A stretch of 64,000 nt of DNA from Catellatospora vulcania (GTDB lineage: Bacteria; Actinomycetota; Actinomycetes; Mycobacteriales; Micromonosporaceae). The position numbers were made by a program, and so were the translations under genes. The DNA lies in the NCBI RefSeq assembly GCF_009720385.1, contig NZ_WARX01000034.1, positions 62,001-126,000 of the forward strand, read 5' to 3'. Shown piece by piece: positions 41,474 to 49,740 of the stretch; the stretch's first letter is position 1; every line of letters begins with the position of its first letter. A model generated the notes under the pieces. That model did no database searches. It was not told where the DNA came from and was given only the letters and a program-made list of their open reading frames with translations.

Positions 41474-41520
41474 AAGGTGCCCCTCCGCTACCTACAGCGA
41501 TGTGAAGGTGCCCTTCCTTT
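41474..41520 (-). repeat. Dispersed 3' element, copy 5 (direct-arm form, most diverged)
   Basis: On the minus strand: AAGGAAGGGCACCTTC, core ACATCGCTGTAGGTAG, then CGGAGGGGCACCTT. It lies 18 bp after the stop of the 401-aa gene and 32 bp from a separate hairpin that serves the converging gene. Confidence 0.8.
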
Positions 41521-41538
41521 CCGCGGGGTGGGGCGGGG

Positions 41539-42744
41539 TCAGCGGATGGGGTCGGTGGTCCAGGGGGTCTGGTCGGCGGGTTGGGCGATGGTGGTCAGGT
41601 CGGTGGTGCCGAGCACCTGGATGCGGCGGTAGAGGCCGACCAGGCCGTCGCCGCCGACCAGCTGCGTGGTCGCCGCGTCGGTGCTGGACACGGCCACGAA
41701 CGGGCCGGGGTCGCCGTACACGGCCAGGTCGGTCGCGCCGGTCGGGGACTCCTGCTTGACCGCGCGGCGGCCGTCGACGGTCGTGTTGCTGCGGTCGCCG
41801 GTCCAGCCGTACCCGGGGATGATCGCCTCGGCCCGCACGCCCAGCGTGGACTGCGGTGTCGTGCTCCCGGCGCAGTAGGGTCCGGCCGTGAACATCAGGA
41901 CGCTGCTCCATCCGGTCTTCGAGCGCTCGGTCACCGACGCCGCAGCCAGGTGCAGGTCCTGCGGGACGCCGCCGACCACCAGCGGGAAGCGCAGCGACTC
42001 GATGCCGTAGCGCAGGTCGCCGACGATCCCGGCCAGCGCGCGCAGGCCGGCCGGCGTATCGTCACCGGCCCGGTCGACCAGGTCCTTGCCGATCGCCTCC
42101 GCCCACGCACCGGGTGCGTACTCCCAGCGCAGCCGCCCGTCGACCAGTTTCGCGGGCTTGCCCTGCACCGCCGGAGCGGCCAGGTCCGCGGTCGGTGTGG
42201 GCCTGCTTCCGGACGGCGGGCGGACCAGGTTCGCGGCGGCCGAGCACTCGCGGTGCGGCGTGACACCGCGCGGGAAGAAGGTCACCGCCACCTGGGCGCC
42301 GATGCTGCGCTCCGGCAACCCGGCCTCGATGGTGTATCCGCCCTGCTCCCCCGCCTGCACGAGGGTGGTCCGGGGCACCATGCCCGCGGGCAGCGTCCCG
42401 AAGCGGGCGAAACGCACCAGCGGGTCGAAGGAGACCGGGGCCTGGGCGGGCGGCGTCACGGTGAACGCGATCGGGGCGACCGGCGCGTCGGCGGCAGCGG
42501 CCTGCACCGAGGCGGGTGCGGTATCGGGGGCTGGGGTGGAGGCGGCGCCGCCGAGCTGCATCGCGCCGGCGGTCACTGCGGCCACGAGCAGGGCGGCGCA
42601 TCCCGCGATCGCCCACCGGGCCGCGCCGCGGCGGCGCGACGCGGGTGCGGCGGGCGGGGCGACGCCGTCCCCATCGGGCGGGGCATCCGGCCGCGGCGAA
42701 GCGTCGGGATCGGGCGAGGCGGGCTGCGCGGGCAGCTGGCTCAT
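41539..42744 (-). CDS. Single-TM exported protein of unknown function
   Basis: 401 residues from ATG 42744 (GGAG 6 bases upstream). A Pro/Ala/Asp-rich cytoplasmic N-terminus (~40 residues) ends in RRR, followed by one membrane helix (WAIAGCAALLVAAVTAGAM). The ~330-residue exterior region has a few cysteines (HRECSAA, GPYCAGS) and the stretches TLPAGMVPRT and VFSRYGYS-like turns. No catalytic motif is recognised. The layout resembles proteins that sense or bind at the cell surface. It diverges from the GH15 gene over a pair of TetR-type operators. Confidence 0.72.
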   Translation of the reverse strand: MSQLPAQPASPDPDASPRPDAPPDGDGVAPPAAPASRRRGAARWAIAGCAALLVAAVTAGAMQLGGAASTPAPDTAPASVQAAAADAPVAPIAFTVTPPAQAPVSFDPLVRFARFGTLPAGMVPRTTLVQAGEQGGYTIEAGLPERSIGAQVAVTFFPRGVTPHRECSAAANLVRPPSGSRPTPTADLAAPAVQGKPAKLVDGRLRWEYAPGAWAEAIGKDLVDRAGDDTPAGLRALAGIVGDLRYGIESLRFPLVVGGVPQDLHLAAASVTERSKTGWSSVLMFTAGPYCAGSTTPQSTLGVRAEAIIPGYGWTGDRSNTTVDGRRAVKQESPTGATDLAVYGDPGPFVAVSSTDAATTQLVGGDGLVGLYRRIQVLGTTDLTTIAQPADQTPWTTDPIR

Positions 42745-42781
42745 GGCAGGCTCCGGGGGGCGAGGGGGGCGGCGAGGCTGT

Positions 42782-42831
42782 TTGAGCACTCGCTCAAGCC
42801 AGAGGATAGTGCCTTTTGAGCAATCGCTCAA
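42782..42831. promoter_or_regulatory. Twin TetR-type operators between divergent genes
   Basis: TTGAGC-ACTC-GCTCAA (42782-42797) and TTGAGC-AATC-GCTCAA (42816-42831) have identical arms and lie 34 bp apart centre to centre, about three helical turns. The sequence fits a TetR/AcrR dimer site. They lie 38 bp from the 401-aa gene and 89 bp from the GH15 gene. No TetR gene is adjacent. Confidence 0.85.
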
Positions 42832-42919
42832 GTCGGCGCTCCAGCTGCCGAAACATGAGATCGGACGCTGTCGGGATCGGAACCGTTACACCGCCGCGTA
42901 CACGGGTAACGTCGTTGCC

Positions 42920-44725
42920 ATGCCACTTCGCATCGAGGACTACGCGGTCATCGGCGACACCCAGACCGCGGCACTCGTCGGCAACGACGGGTCGATCGAC
43001 TGGCTCTGCCTGCCCAGGTTCGACTCCGGCGCGATCTTCGCGGCGCTGCTTGGCGAACCCGAACACGGCCGCTGGCAGATCGCCCCGGCCACCCCGATCC
43101 GCGCGGTGCGGCGGCGCTACCGCGGCGACACGCTCGTACTGGAGACGGAGTTCGACACCGACGAGGGCACCGTACGGCTGGTCGACTTCATGCCGCCGCG
43201 CGGCGAGGCCGCCGACGTGGTGCGCATCGTCGAGGGCGTGCACGGCCGGGTGCCGATGCGGATGGACCTGCGGCTGCGCTTCGACTACGGGCACGTCGTG
43301 CCCTGGGTGCGCCGCGTCGACACGGACACGGTGGCCATCGCCGGACCGGACGCGGTGTGGCTGCGCACCCCGGTCGCGCTGCACGGGGAGAACCTGGCGA
43401 CGGTCGCCGACTTCAGCGTCGGCGCGGGCTTCCACGTGCCGTTCGTGCTGACCTGGCGCGAGTCGCACCTGCCCACCCCGCACCCGGTGGACCCGATAGT
43501 GGCCCTGGAGGGCACCGTCTCGTACTGGGAGGAGTGGATCGCCGGCTGCACCTACGAGGGGCCGTGGCGTGAGGCGGTGGTCCGCTCCCTGCTCACCCTC
43601 AAGGCCCTGACCTACGGTCCGACCGGCGGCATCGTCGCCGCGGCGACCACCTCGCTGCCCGAGCAGCTGGGCGGGGTGCGCAACTGGGACTACCGCTACT
43701 GCTGGCTGCGCGATGCCACCATCACCCTGCAGTCGCTGATGTACGCCGGGTTCGTCGACGAGGCGCGGGCCTGGCGGTCCTGGCTGCTGCGGGCCATCGC
43801 GGGCGACCCCTCCAAGCTGCAGATCATGTACGGCGTCGCGGGCGAGCGCCTGCTCACCGAGCGCATCGCGGAGTGGCTGCCCGGCTACTGCGGCAAGCCG
43901 GTGCGCATCGGCAACGCCGCCTCCGAGCAGTTCCAGCTCGACGTGTACGGCGAGGTCATGGACGCGCTGCACCAGGCCCGCAAGGCCGGGCTGGAGTACG
44001 ACCAGCACACCTGGGATCTGCAGCGGGCGCTGATGAGTTTCGTGTCGGAGAACTGGACCCGGCCCGACGACGGCATCTGGGAGGTGCGCGGCGGGGCGCA
44101 GCAGTTCACCCACTCCAAGCTGATGGCCTGGGTCGCCGCCGACCGCGCGGTCAAGGACGCCGAGCAGTTCGGCCAGACCGGCCCGGTGGAGCACTGGCGG
44201 GAACTGCGTGAGCAGATCCGGGCCGACATCCTCGCCAAGGGCTGGGACCCGATCCGCCAGACGTTCACGCAGTACTACGGCTCGGTGGAGCTGGACGCGT
44301 CGCTGCTGATGATGCCGCTGGTCGGCTTCCTGCCCGCGACCGACGAGCGGGTGCGCGGCACGGTCGCCGCGATCGAGCGCGAGCTGATGAAGGACGGCTT
44401 CGTGCAGCGCTACACCCAGCAGCCGGAGCAGCACCCGGATGCCACCGTGGACGGCCTGCCGCCCGGCGAGGGCGCGTTCCTGGCCTGCACGTTCTGGCTG
44501 GCGCAGAACTACGCCCTGATGGGGCGCGTGGACGAGGCCCGCGACCTGTTCGAGCGGCTGCTGGAGCTGCGCAACGACGTGGGACTGCTGGCCGAGGAGT
44601 ACGACTCCGACGCGCGCCGCCAGGTAGGCAACTTCCCGCAGGCGTTCAGCCACGTGCCCCTGATCGACACCGCGCGCCACCTCGCCGACGCGATGGGGCC
44701 GGAGGAGAACCGGCCCCGCGAGTGA
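42920..44725 (+). CDS. GH15-family glucoamylase/trehalase-like glycosidase
   Basis: 601 residues from ATG 42920; an open frame extends far upstream but crosses the operators. An N-terminal beta-sandwich (IEDYAVIGDTQTAALVGNDGSIDWLCLPRFDS, seen in parts) leads into the (alpha/alpha)6 barrel. GGVRNWDYRYCWLRDA and GLLAEEYD carry the family catalytic acid/base regions. In actinobacteria this cytoplasmic form includes trehalases, so trehalose or short alpha-glucan hydrolysis is likely. It diverges from the 401-aa gene over two TetR-type operators. Confidence 0.92.
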   Translation: MPLRIEDYAVIGDTQTAALVGNDGSIDWLCLPRFDSGAIFAALLGEPEHGRWQIAPATPIRAVRRRYRGDTLVLETEFDTDEGTVRLVDFMPPRGEAADVVRIVEGVHGRVPMRMDLRLRFDYGHVVPWVRRVDTDTVAIAGPDAVWLRTPVALHGENLATVADFSVGAGFHVPFVLTWRESHLPTPHPVDPIVALEGTVSYWEEWIAGCTYEGPWREAVVRSLLTLKALTYGPTGGIVAAATTSLPEQLGGVRNWDYRYCWLRDATITLQSLMYAGFVDEARAWRSWLLRAIAGDPSKLQIMYGVAGERLLTERIAEWLPGYCGKPVRIGNAASEQFQLDVYGEVMDALHQARKAGLEYDQHTWDLQRALMSFVSENWTRPDDGIWEVRGGAQQFTHSKLMAWVAADRAVKDAEQFGQTGPVEHWRELREQIRADILAKGWDPIRQTFTQYYGSVELDASLLMMPLVGFLPATDERVRGTVAAIERELMKDGFVQRYTQQPEQHPDATVDGLPPGEGAFLACTFWLAQNYALMGRVDEARDLFERLLELRNDVGLLAEEYDSDARRQVGNFPQAFSHVPLIDTARHLADAMGPEENRPRE

Positions 44726-44726
44726 C

Positions 44727-44767
44727 CCGGTTCCCTCATCCGGACGGGGACCGGATGAGGGAACCGG
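44727..44767. terminator. Bidirectional hairpin between GH15 and haloperoxidase-like genes
   Basis: Perfect 17-bp stem CCGGTTCCCTCATCCGG (44727-44743) with 44751-44767 and a 7-nt loop; it fills the 46-bp gap between two converging stop codons. Confidence 0.9.
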
Positions 44768-44771
44768 TGGT

Positions 44772-46031
44772 TCACGCGACCGGCTGGAAGTAGTGCTTCG
44801 CGCCGTAGAAGGCGACCTTCTTGCCGATGACCGCGCCGTGGTGGTCGGCGGTGCGGAAGTGGATGCCGGCCCACACGCGGGCGTCGATGATCTCCTTGCG
44901 GGCCTGCGAGAACCGGGTGAAGCTGCGGGTGGTGCCGGTGACCGCGTTGAAGCCGGAGAAGGCGACCTGGTCGGTGCCGAAGAAGTCGGTCAGCGCGTAC
45001 GACCAGGCGGAGATGTTGCAGGAGTGCCCGGACGAGTGCTCGTACCAGGGCGGGGTGTCCAGCAGCGGGGTCCAGGACGGGTCCGGTTCGGTGGCCGGGT
45101 TGCCGTCGTCGGCCGCCTCCTGGATCGCGGTGACCGGCCGCCAGGACTTCCAGTGCGCCTTGTCGTTGTGGCACGCGATCACGGCGTCCGCGGTGGACAG
45201 TCCGACCTGGGCGAACAGCCGGGCGCTGTCGTCGGCGGACAGCCCGTGGCCGGTGGCCAGCGCGCGCAGCATCGCCTCCTGCGGCACCGCGGCCCACCAG
45301 CGGGCCGCGTCGGTCTGGTCGGCGGTGCGCGTGGTGCTGGTACGCGAGCCGACCGACTTGACCTCGTTGAAGTCCTCCGCGTACGCCGCGCTGGTCAGCG
45401 GGTTCGGCCCGGCCGAGCGCAGCGCCGCGACGTCGGGGACGAGGAACGGCTTGACGTTGCCCGCCCAGGGGGCCGGGTCGATCGCGAACGCGGGCGGCGT
45501 GGGCCGCCACTGCCCCGGCTCGGTGCCGATCACCACGTCGGCCGGGCCGCCGCGCCCGTCGCCGGTGCGCGCGGCGATCATCGCGGCCGCGGCCTGCTCG
45601 CCGTCGGTGATGCCGCCCAGTTTCGCGGGGCCGTCGGGCACGGCGGCCAGTGCGGTGTCGTACTTGCCCTGCAGCGCCGTGGCCTGGGCCGGGAACAGGT
45701 GCGCCAGCATCCGGAAGGCGGCGGTGGCGGTGGCGGCGTCGACCGAGTCGCCCGGCTGCGCCTCGACCTGCACCAGGTACGGCCGGTGGGTGCGGGTGAT
45801 GCCGTTGACCGCGTCGTAGACCGCCCCGTGCACCATCGCCCGGTTGATCAGGGCGACGTGCGGGATGAACGGCCCGGCGTTGCGGATCGTCTCCTCGGTG
45901 TGCTGGTTCCAGGTCACGACCGCGTTGACCGCGGACAGCGCGACCGCGGGCGCACCGGCGGGGACGAGGGCCGCAGCCGACGCGGTGAGGACGGTGAGGA
46001 CTGCGCCGGTACGGCGGGATCGGAGCCGCAT
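44772..46031 (-). CDS. Secreted vanadium-dependent haloperoxidase / PAP2-family protein
   Basis: 419 residues from ATG 46031 (GGGAGAG upstream). A Sec-type signal peptide ends near residue 35 (GAPAVALSA). The vanadate/phosphate pocket is recognisable: K and R in KAHWKSWRPVTAI, the central EHSSGHS, and the late R...H in ARVWAGIHFRTADHHG with the trailing GKKVA. This arrangement matches bacterial vanadium-haloperoxidase-related phosphatases. Whether it halogenates or only dephosphorylates cannot be told from sequence. Confidence 0.85.
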   Translation of the reverse strand: MRLRSRRTGAVLTVLTASAAALVPAGAPAVALSAVNAVVTWNQHTEETIRNAGPFIPHVALINRAMVHGAVYDAVNGITRTHRPYLVQVEAQPGDSVDAATATAAFRMLAHLFPAQATALQGKYDTALAAVPDGPAKLGGITDGEQAAAAMIAARTGDGRGGPADVVIGTEPGQWRPTPPAFAIDPAPWAGNVKPFLVPDVAALRSAGPNPLTSAAYAEDFNEVKSVGSRTSTTRTADQTDAARWWAAVPQEAMLRALATGHGLSADDSARLFAQVGLSTADAVIACHNDKAHWKSWRPVTAIQEAADDGNPATEPDPSWTPLLDTPPWYEHSSGHSCNISAWSYALTDFFGTDQVAFSGFNAVTGTTRSFTRFSQARKEIIDARVWAGIHFRTADHHGAVIGKKVAFYGAKHYFQPVA

Positions 46032-46148
46032 GAACTCTCCCGGGGGCACGTGCCCGCCCCGGATGGGCCGGCAGCAACGTGTCCATTGTGCAGTCTTATG
46101 ACCGGAAAACGAACCTACCGCACCGGCGGTTCACCGGAAAGATGCAGG

Positions 46149-46682
46149 TCAGCCGCTTGCTGCCTGCCGCATGGCACGGACCGCCGTGCGCAGTGCCTGC
46201 GCCAGGCAGATCGCTTCCAGGGCCGACATCACCGGCGCGGACAGCTCGAACGCGTACGAGTCCGGATGGAAGGTCAGCACCCCGGTCGTCGGGGTGATCC
46301 GGCCGAACGGCCGCCCGCCCGCGGCGAACTCGAACCGGCGGTCCGACCAGATGCTGGTCTTCATCACCTCGACGGTGCGCCCGCTCGCCAGGGTGACCAC
46401 CGCGCCGTCGATCGGCCGCCAGAAGCCCAGCCGCAGCTCGACGACCCTGGCCCCGGACGGGGCGGTGACCTCGTACGTGCGCCCGGTCATGCCCCGCGCG
46501 ACGCCGTCGGCGACCGGGTTCCCGGCCGGGTCGAGGATGCCGAACCGCTGCCGCACCGTCCAGAAGTGGTACTGGACCAGTGCCACGGTCTGCCCGTCGG
46601 CGAGCACGACCGGCGACGTCCCGGTCGGCACCACCTTGTCGGGCAGGTAGAGGGTGCCGGTGAACGGCTGGGTGAGGGACAT
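46149..46682 (-). CDS. LURP-one-related (tubby-like) protein
   Basis: 177 residues from ATG 46682. Alternating beta-strands with WTVRQRFGILDPAGNPV, VRGMTGRTYEV-type turns and a closing helix (SAPVMSALEAICLAQALRTAV) fit the LURP1-related/tubby-like 12-strand barrel fold found in plants and bacteria. Function in bacteria is not established. It follows the GH9 gene's divergent-side neighbours but shares no operon signals with them. Confidence 0.7.
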   Translation of the reverse strand: MSLTQPFTGTLYLPDKVVPTGTSPVVLADGQTVALVQYHFWTVRQRFGILDPAGNPVADGVARGMTGRTYEVTAPSGARVVELRLGFWRPIDGAVVTLASGRTVEVMKTSIWSDRRFEFAAGGRPFGRITPTTGVLTFHPDSYAFELSAPVMSALEAICLAQALRTAVRAMRQAASG

Positions 46683-46713
46683 ACCGCGCACCCTAGGGGG
46701 TGCGGGCAAAGGT

Positions 46714-46747
46714 GCCCGGGGCTCCCCTGGCGGGGGGAGCCCCGGGC
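46714..46747 (-). terminator. Terminator of the GH9 gene
   Basis: 14-bp stem GCCCGGGGCTCCCC (46714-46727) with 46734-46747 and a 6-nt loop, 6 bp after the GH9 stop on the minus strand. Confidence 0.85.
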
Positions 46748-46753
46748 GGCCGG

Positions 46754-49552
46754 TCACGCCGGCGGGGTGCCCCAGGAGAGCACGCCGCCCGCGTATCCGG
46801 GGATGGCGGGCGCGTCCGCGAACGCGGTGTTGGCGCCGCGGCTGTAGTCGCCGACCTCGTTGAACGGACTCCAGTCGGCCTTGTGCAGCCGCAGCTGGAC
46901 CTCTCCGGTCGACGCCCCCGCGGCGAGCGTGCCGCCGGTGAACGCGATCTCGACGTAGGTGTCCGCCCCGGCGACCGGCGTGGCCAGGTTCACCACGGTG
47001 GTGCGCACGTTCGCGCAGCCGACCTGGGCCCAGTCGCAGTACACCGTCACGCCTGCCGCCCCGTCGCGGGTCAGGTAGTAGCGGGCGGTGACCGTGGTCA
47101 GGCCGATCGCGGCGGTGCCGCTGTTGACGACCTGTACGCCGAAGCGGATCGAGTTGTCCGTCGGCGAGCCGTCGTTGTTCTTGTAGCGGACCGTCAGCCC
47201 GCCCCCGGTCGGCGGCGCCGTCGTGGTCGCGGTGATCGGCGCGGACCACACGGACGGGTCACCGGCGGCGTTGCGGGCCTGCACCGTGTACGTGTACGCG
47301 GTGCTCGGGCTGAGCCCGGTGTCGGTGTACGACGTCCCGGTCACCACGGCCACCTGGACGCTCCCGCGCCGCACGGCGTAGCTCACCGCGGTCGGCACCG
47401 CGTCCCAGGTGATGGTGAGGGTGCTGCTGCCCGTGGCGGTGACCCGCAGGTTCTGCGGCGCGGCGGGCGGCACCACGTCGCCGCTCTGCGTCGTCGCGGT
47501 CACCGCCGTCGACGCCGCCGACACGTAACCGCCCGCGTCACGCGCCCGGACCGTGTACTGGTACGCCGTCGACGGGGTCAGGCCGGTGTCGGTGTAGGAC
47601 GTGCCGGTCGGCGTGCCCACCTTGGCCGTGCCGCGGTACACGTCGTAGCCGACCACGCCCACGTTGTCGGTGGACGCGTCCCAGGCCAGCCCGACCGACG
47701 TCGCGGACGTCGCGGTGACGCGCAGGTTCGCGGGCACGGTCGGCGGGGTGACGTCGGGCGGCGTGCCGCCGGTCAGGTCGGCCGCGTTGCGGTCCAGGTA
47801 GGTGGCGACCCAGGCCAGCGGGGCGTTCCAGTTGATCGTGTTCTCCTTGGAGCCCCACGCGTCGGGCGCGGTGTTCTTCGGCGCGTAGGACTTCGCGGCC
47901 GGGCGGCCGGTGGGCGTGGCCGGGTCGTTGATCAGCTCATTGTTCGGCCCGCCGGCCAGCCAGCCCTTCGGGTACGCCAGCCCCGGATACTTCCCCCACG
48001 CCCAGCGGTCGTGCAGGTCGCTCTCGCTGTACTCGCCGTAGCCGGTGACGTACGACAGGCGCATCGCGTTGTTGCCCATCAGGTAGTCCATGGCCCGGTT
48101 CATCGCCTTGAGGTAGGCCAGGCTGCCCGAGTCGTCGTAGGCCACACCGAGCACCAGCATCCGGTTGGCGATGAACGAGTTCGAGCCCCACGGGTACGCC
48201 GAGGCCCCGCCGATCAGCGACGGATAGCCCTCGCCCCGCAGCGTGGTGACGATCTGGTCGGCGAAGGCGCGCACGTTCGCGCGCATCGTCGAAAGGTCCG
48301 CGGCGGGCAGATCGTTGGCAACGCTGACCAGCGACAGCGTCCCGGTCGCGGCGACCTCGGCCCAGTCGAACTGACCCATCTCCCGGTAGTGCGGCGACCC
48401 GGTGACCGCGGTGCGGTAGCCGGACACGGCGGAGTCGGCGCGCTTGAGCGCGGTCAGGTACAGCTCGGCCGCGGCCGCGTACCGGTCGTCGCTGTTCTTC
48501 GTGTCGCCGTAGTCGCCGCCGCCATCGGCGTCGGAGGTGGTGTTGTAGTCCACGTTCGGCTGCGCCTCGGCCCTGGTCCAGGCGTCCTTCGCGATGCCCC
48601 ACAGCGTCGCCGCACGAGCCGCGTCATAGGGCGCCAGCACCCGCGCGAGCTGCGCGTTGGTCCGCGCCACCGCGTAGGTCGCGTTCGTCGACGGGCCCAT
48701 CGCCGAGCGGGCCAGCCCGTTCTCGGAGTCGACCGAGGTCACCGGGAACGCGCTCCAGGCGTGGTTGTGCACCTTGTGCGAGGCCAGGCCGGTCGACGGC
48801 AGCAGGCCCGCCATCCAGCGCGAGCCGAACTCGACCTCGTCCAGCAGGTCCGGCCGGCCGTTGGCGCGCTCCGGGATCGACAGCGAGCCGTCGCCGTACG
48901 CGGCGGGCTCCCGTTCCAGCAGGTTGAGCAGCGTCCACGCCGACACGGCGTGGTTGACGGTGTAGATGCCGAAGTCGCCCGCGTCGGCCCAGGAGTAGCG
49001 CACGTTCAGCCGCTGGCTGCCGCACCAGCTGTTGAAGCAGGGCACCGACTCGTCGCCGGGGTGCAGGGCGGCGTGGGCGTGCCCGGCGTTCTGCAGGAAC
49101 TGGCCGTCGACGGCCGCGCCCATGCGGTGGAAGTAGAAGTACTGCATCGCCTCGCGGCCCAGGGCCGGATAGAGCGAGGACGCCGAGATCGTGAACGGCA
49201 CGCTGGTGCCGACGCCGTCGACCCACAGCACGTAGTCGCCGGGCGTGGTCAGCGCGGTGAAGTCGGCCTGCTGAACCGTGTCGCCGGAGGCGCGGTCGCT
49301 GCCGTACACGGTGGTGGTGCCGGAGGCGACGGCGGTCCCGCCGCTCGCCTGGCGCACCTGCCAGGCACGGGCGCCGCCGGTGGCCACCACCGTGGCGATC
49401 TTGTCGGCGCCGGTGAGGTAGCCGATCTGGTTGACCCGGACCGGGCTGGTGTCGACGTCGGCCGCCGCGGGCGCGGCGGGCAGCGGGAGCAGGAGGGCGG
49501 CGGCCGCGGTGGCGAGCACCAGGCGAAGCCGCCGGAAGGACGGACGTTTCAT
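46754..49552 (-). CDS. Secreted GH9 cellulase with Ig-like, two FN3 and CBM3 domains
   Basis: 932 residues from ATG 49552. Signal peptide to about residue 31 (APAAA-D). An N-terminal Ig-like CelD domain (RVNQIGYL) precedes the GH9 (alpha/alpha)6 barrel; SWADAGDFGIYTVNHA holds the catalytic aspartates and ENTINWNAPLAW the proton-donor glutamate. Two FN3 domains (~85 residues each) and a C-terminal CBM3 (LTVRYKNNDGSPTDNSIRF, VYCDWAQVGCANV) follow. This is the theme of processive endoglucanases. It lies 188 bp downstream of the GH5 gene on the same strand with a hairpin between. Confidence 0.95.
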   Translation of the reverse strand: MKRPSFRRLRLVLATAAAALLLPLPAAPAAADVDTSPVRVNQIGYLTGADKIATVVATGGARAWQVRQASGGTAVASGTTTVYGSDRASGDTVQQADFTALTTPGDYVLWVDGVGTSVPFTISASSLYPALGREAMQYFYFHRMGAAVDGQFLQNAGHAHAALHPGDESVPCFNSWCGSQRLNVRYSWADAGDFGIYTVNHAVSAWTLLNLLEREPAAYGDGSLSIPERANGRPDLLDEVEFGSRWMAGLLPSTGLASHKVHNHAWSAFPVTSVDSENGLARSAMGPSTNATYAVARTNAQLARVLAPYDAARAATLWGIAKDAWTRAEAQPNVDYNTTSDADGGGDYGDTKNSDDRYAAAAELYLTALKRADSAVSGYRTAVTGSPHYREMGQFDWAEVAATGTLSLVSVANDLPAADLSTMRANVRAFADQIVTTLRGEGYPSLIGGASAYPWGSNSFIANRMLVLGVAYDDSGSLAYLKAMNRAMDYLMGNNAMRLSYVTGYGEYSESDLHDRWAWGKYPGLAYPKGWLAGGPNNELINDPATPTGRPAAKSYAPKNTAPDAWGSKENTINWNAPLAWVATYLDRNAADLTGGTPPDVTPPTVPANLRVTATSATSVGLAWDASTDNVGVVGYDVYRGTAKVGTPTGTSYTDTGLTPSTAYQYTVRARDAGGYVSAASTAVTATTQSGDVVPPAAPQNLRVTATGSSTLTITWDAVPTAVSYAVRRGSVQVAVVTGTSYTDTGLSPSTAYTYTVQARNAAGDPSVWSAPITATTTAPPTGGGLTVRYKNNDGSPTDNSIRFGVQVVNSGTAAIGLTTVTARYYLTRDGAAGVTVYCDWAQVGCANVRTTVVNLATPVAGADTYVEIAFTGGTLAAGASTGEVQLRLHKADWSPFNEVGDYSRGANTAFADAPAIPGYAGGVLSWGTPPA

Positions 49553-49699
49553 CGTTGACTCCAGTGATCGGCTGGATGGTCGGCGTTCCCGCGCCCGCGG
49601 AACGCGCCGGGGAGGACGGCGCGTCCCGCGGGCCGGGCGGCCCGGCCGGGCCCCGGATCAGGGCGCGAGGCCCTGACGGGCCGCATCGGACAGGCGGGA

Positions 49700-49735
49700 C
49701 CGGCCGGCGGCGGGGAGGGGCCCACCGCCGGCCGG
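49700..49735 (-). terminator. Hairpin after the GH5 gene
   Basis: CCGGCCGGCGG (49700-49710) pairs with CCGCCGGCCGG (49725-49735), 5 bp after the GH5 stop. It may end GH5 transcripts or attenuate read-through into the GH9 gene. Confidence 0.7.
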
Positions 49736-49740
49736 GGTGG

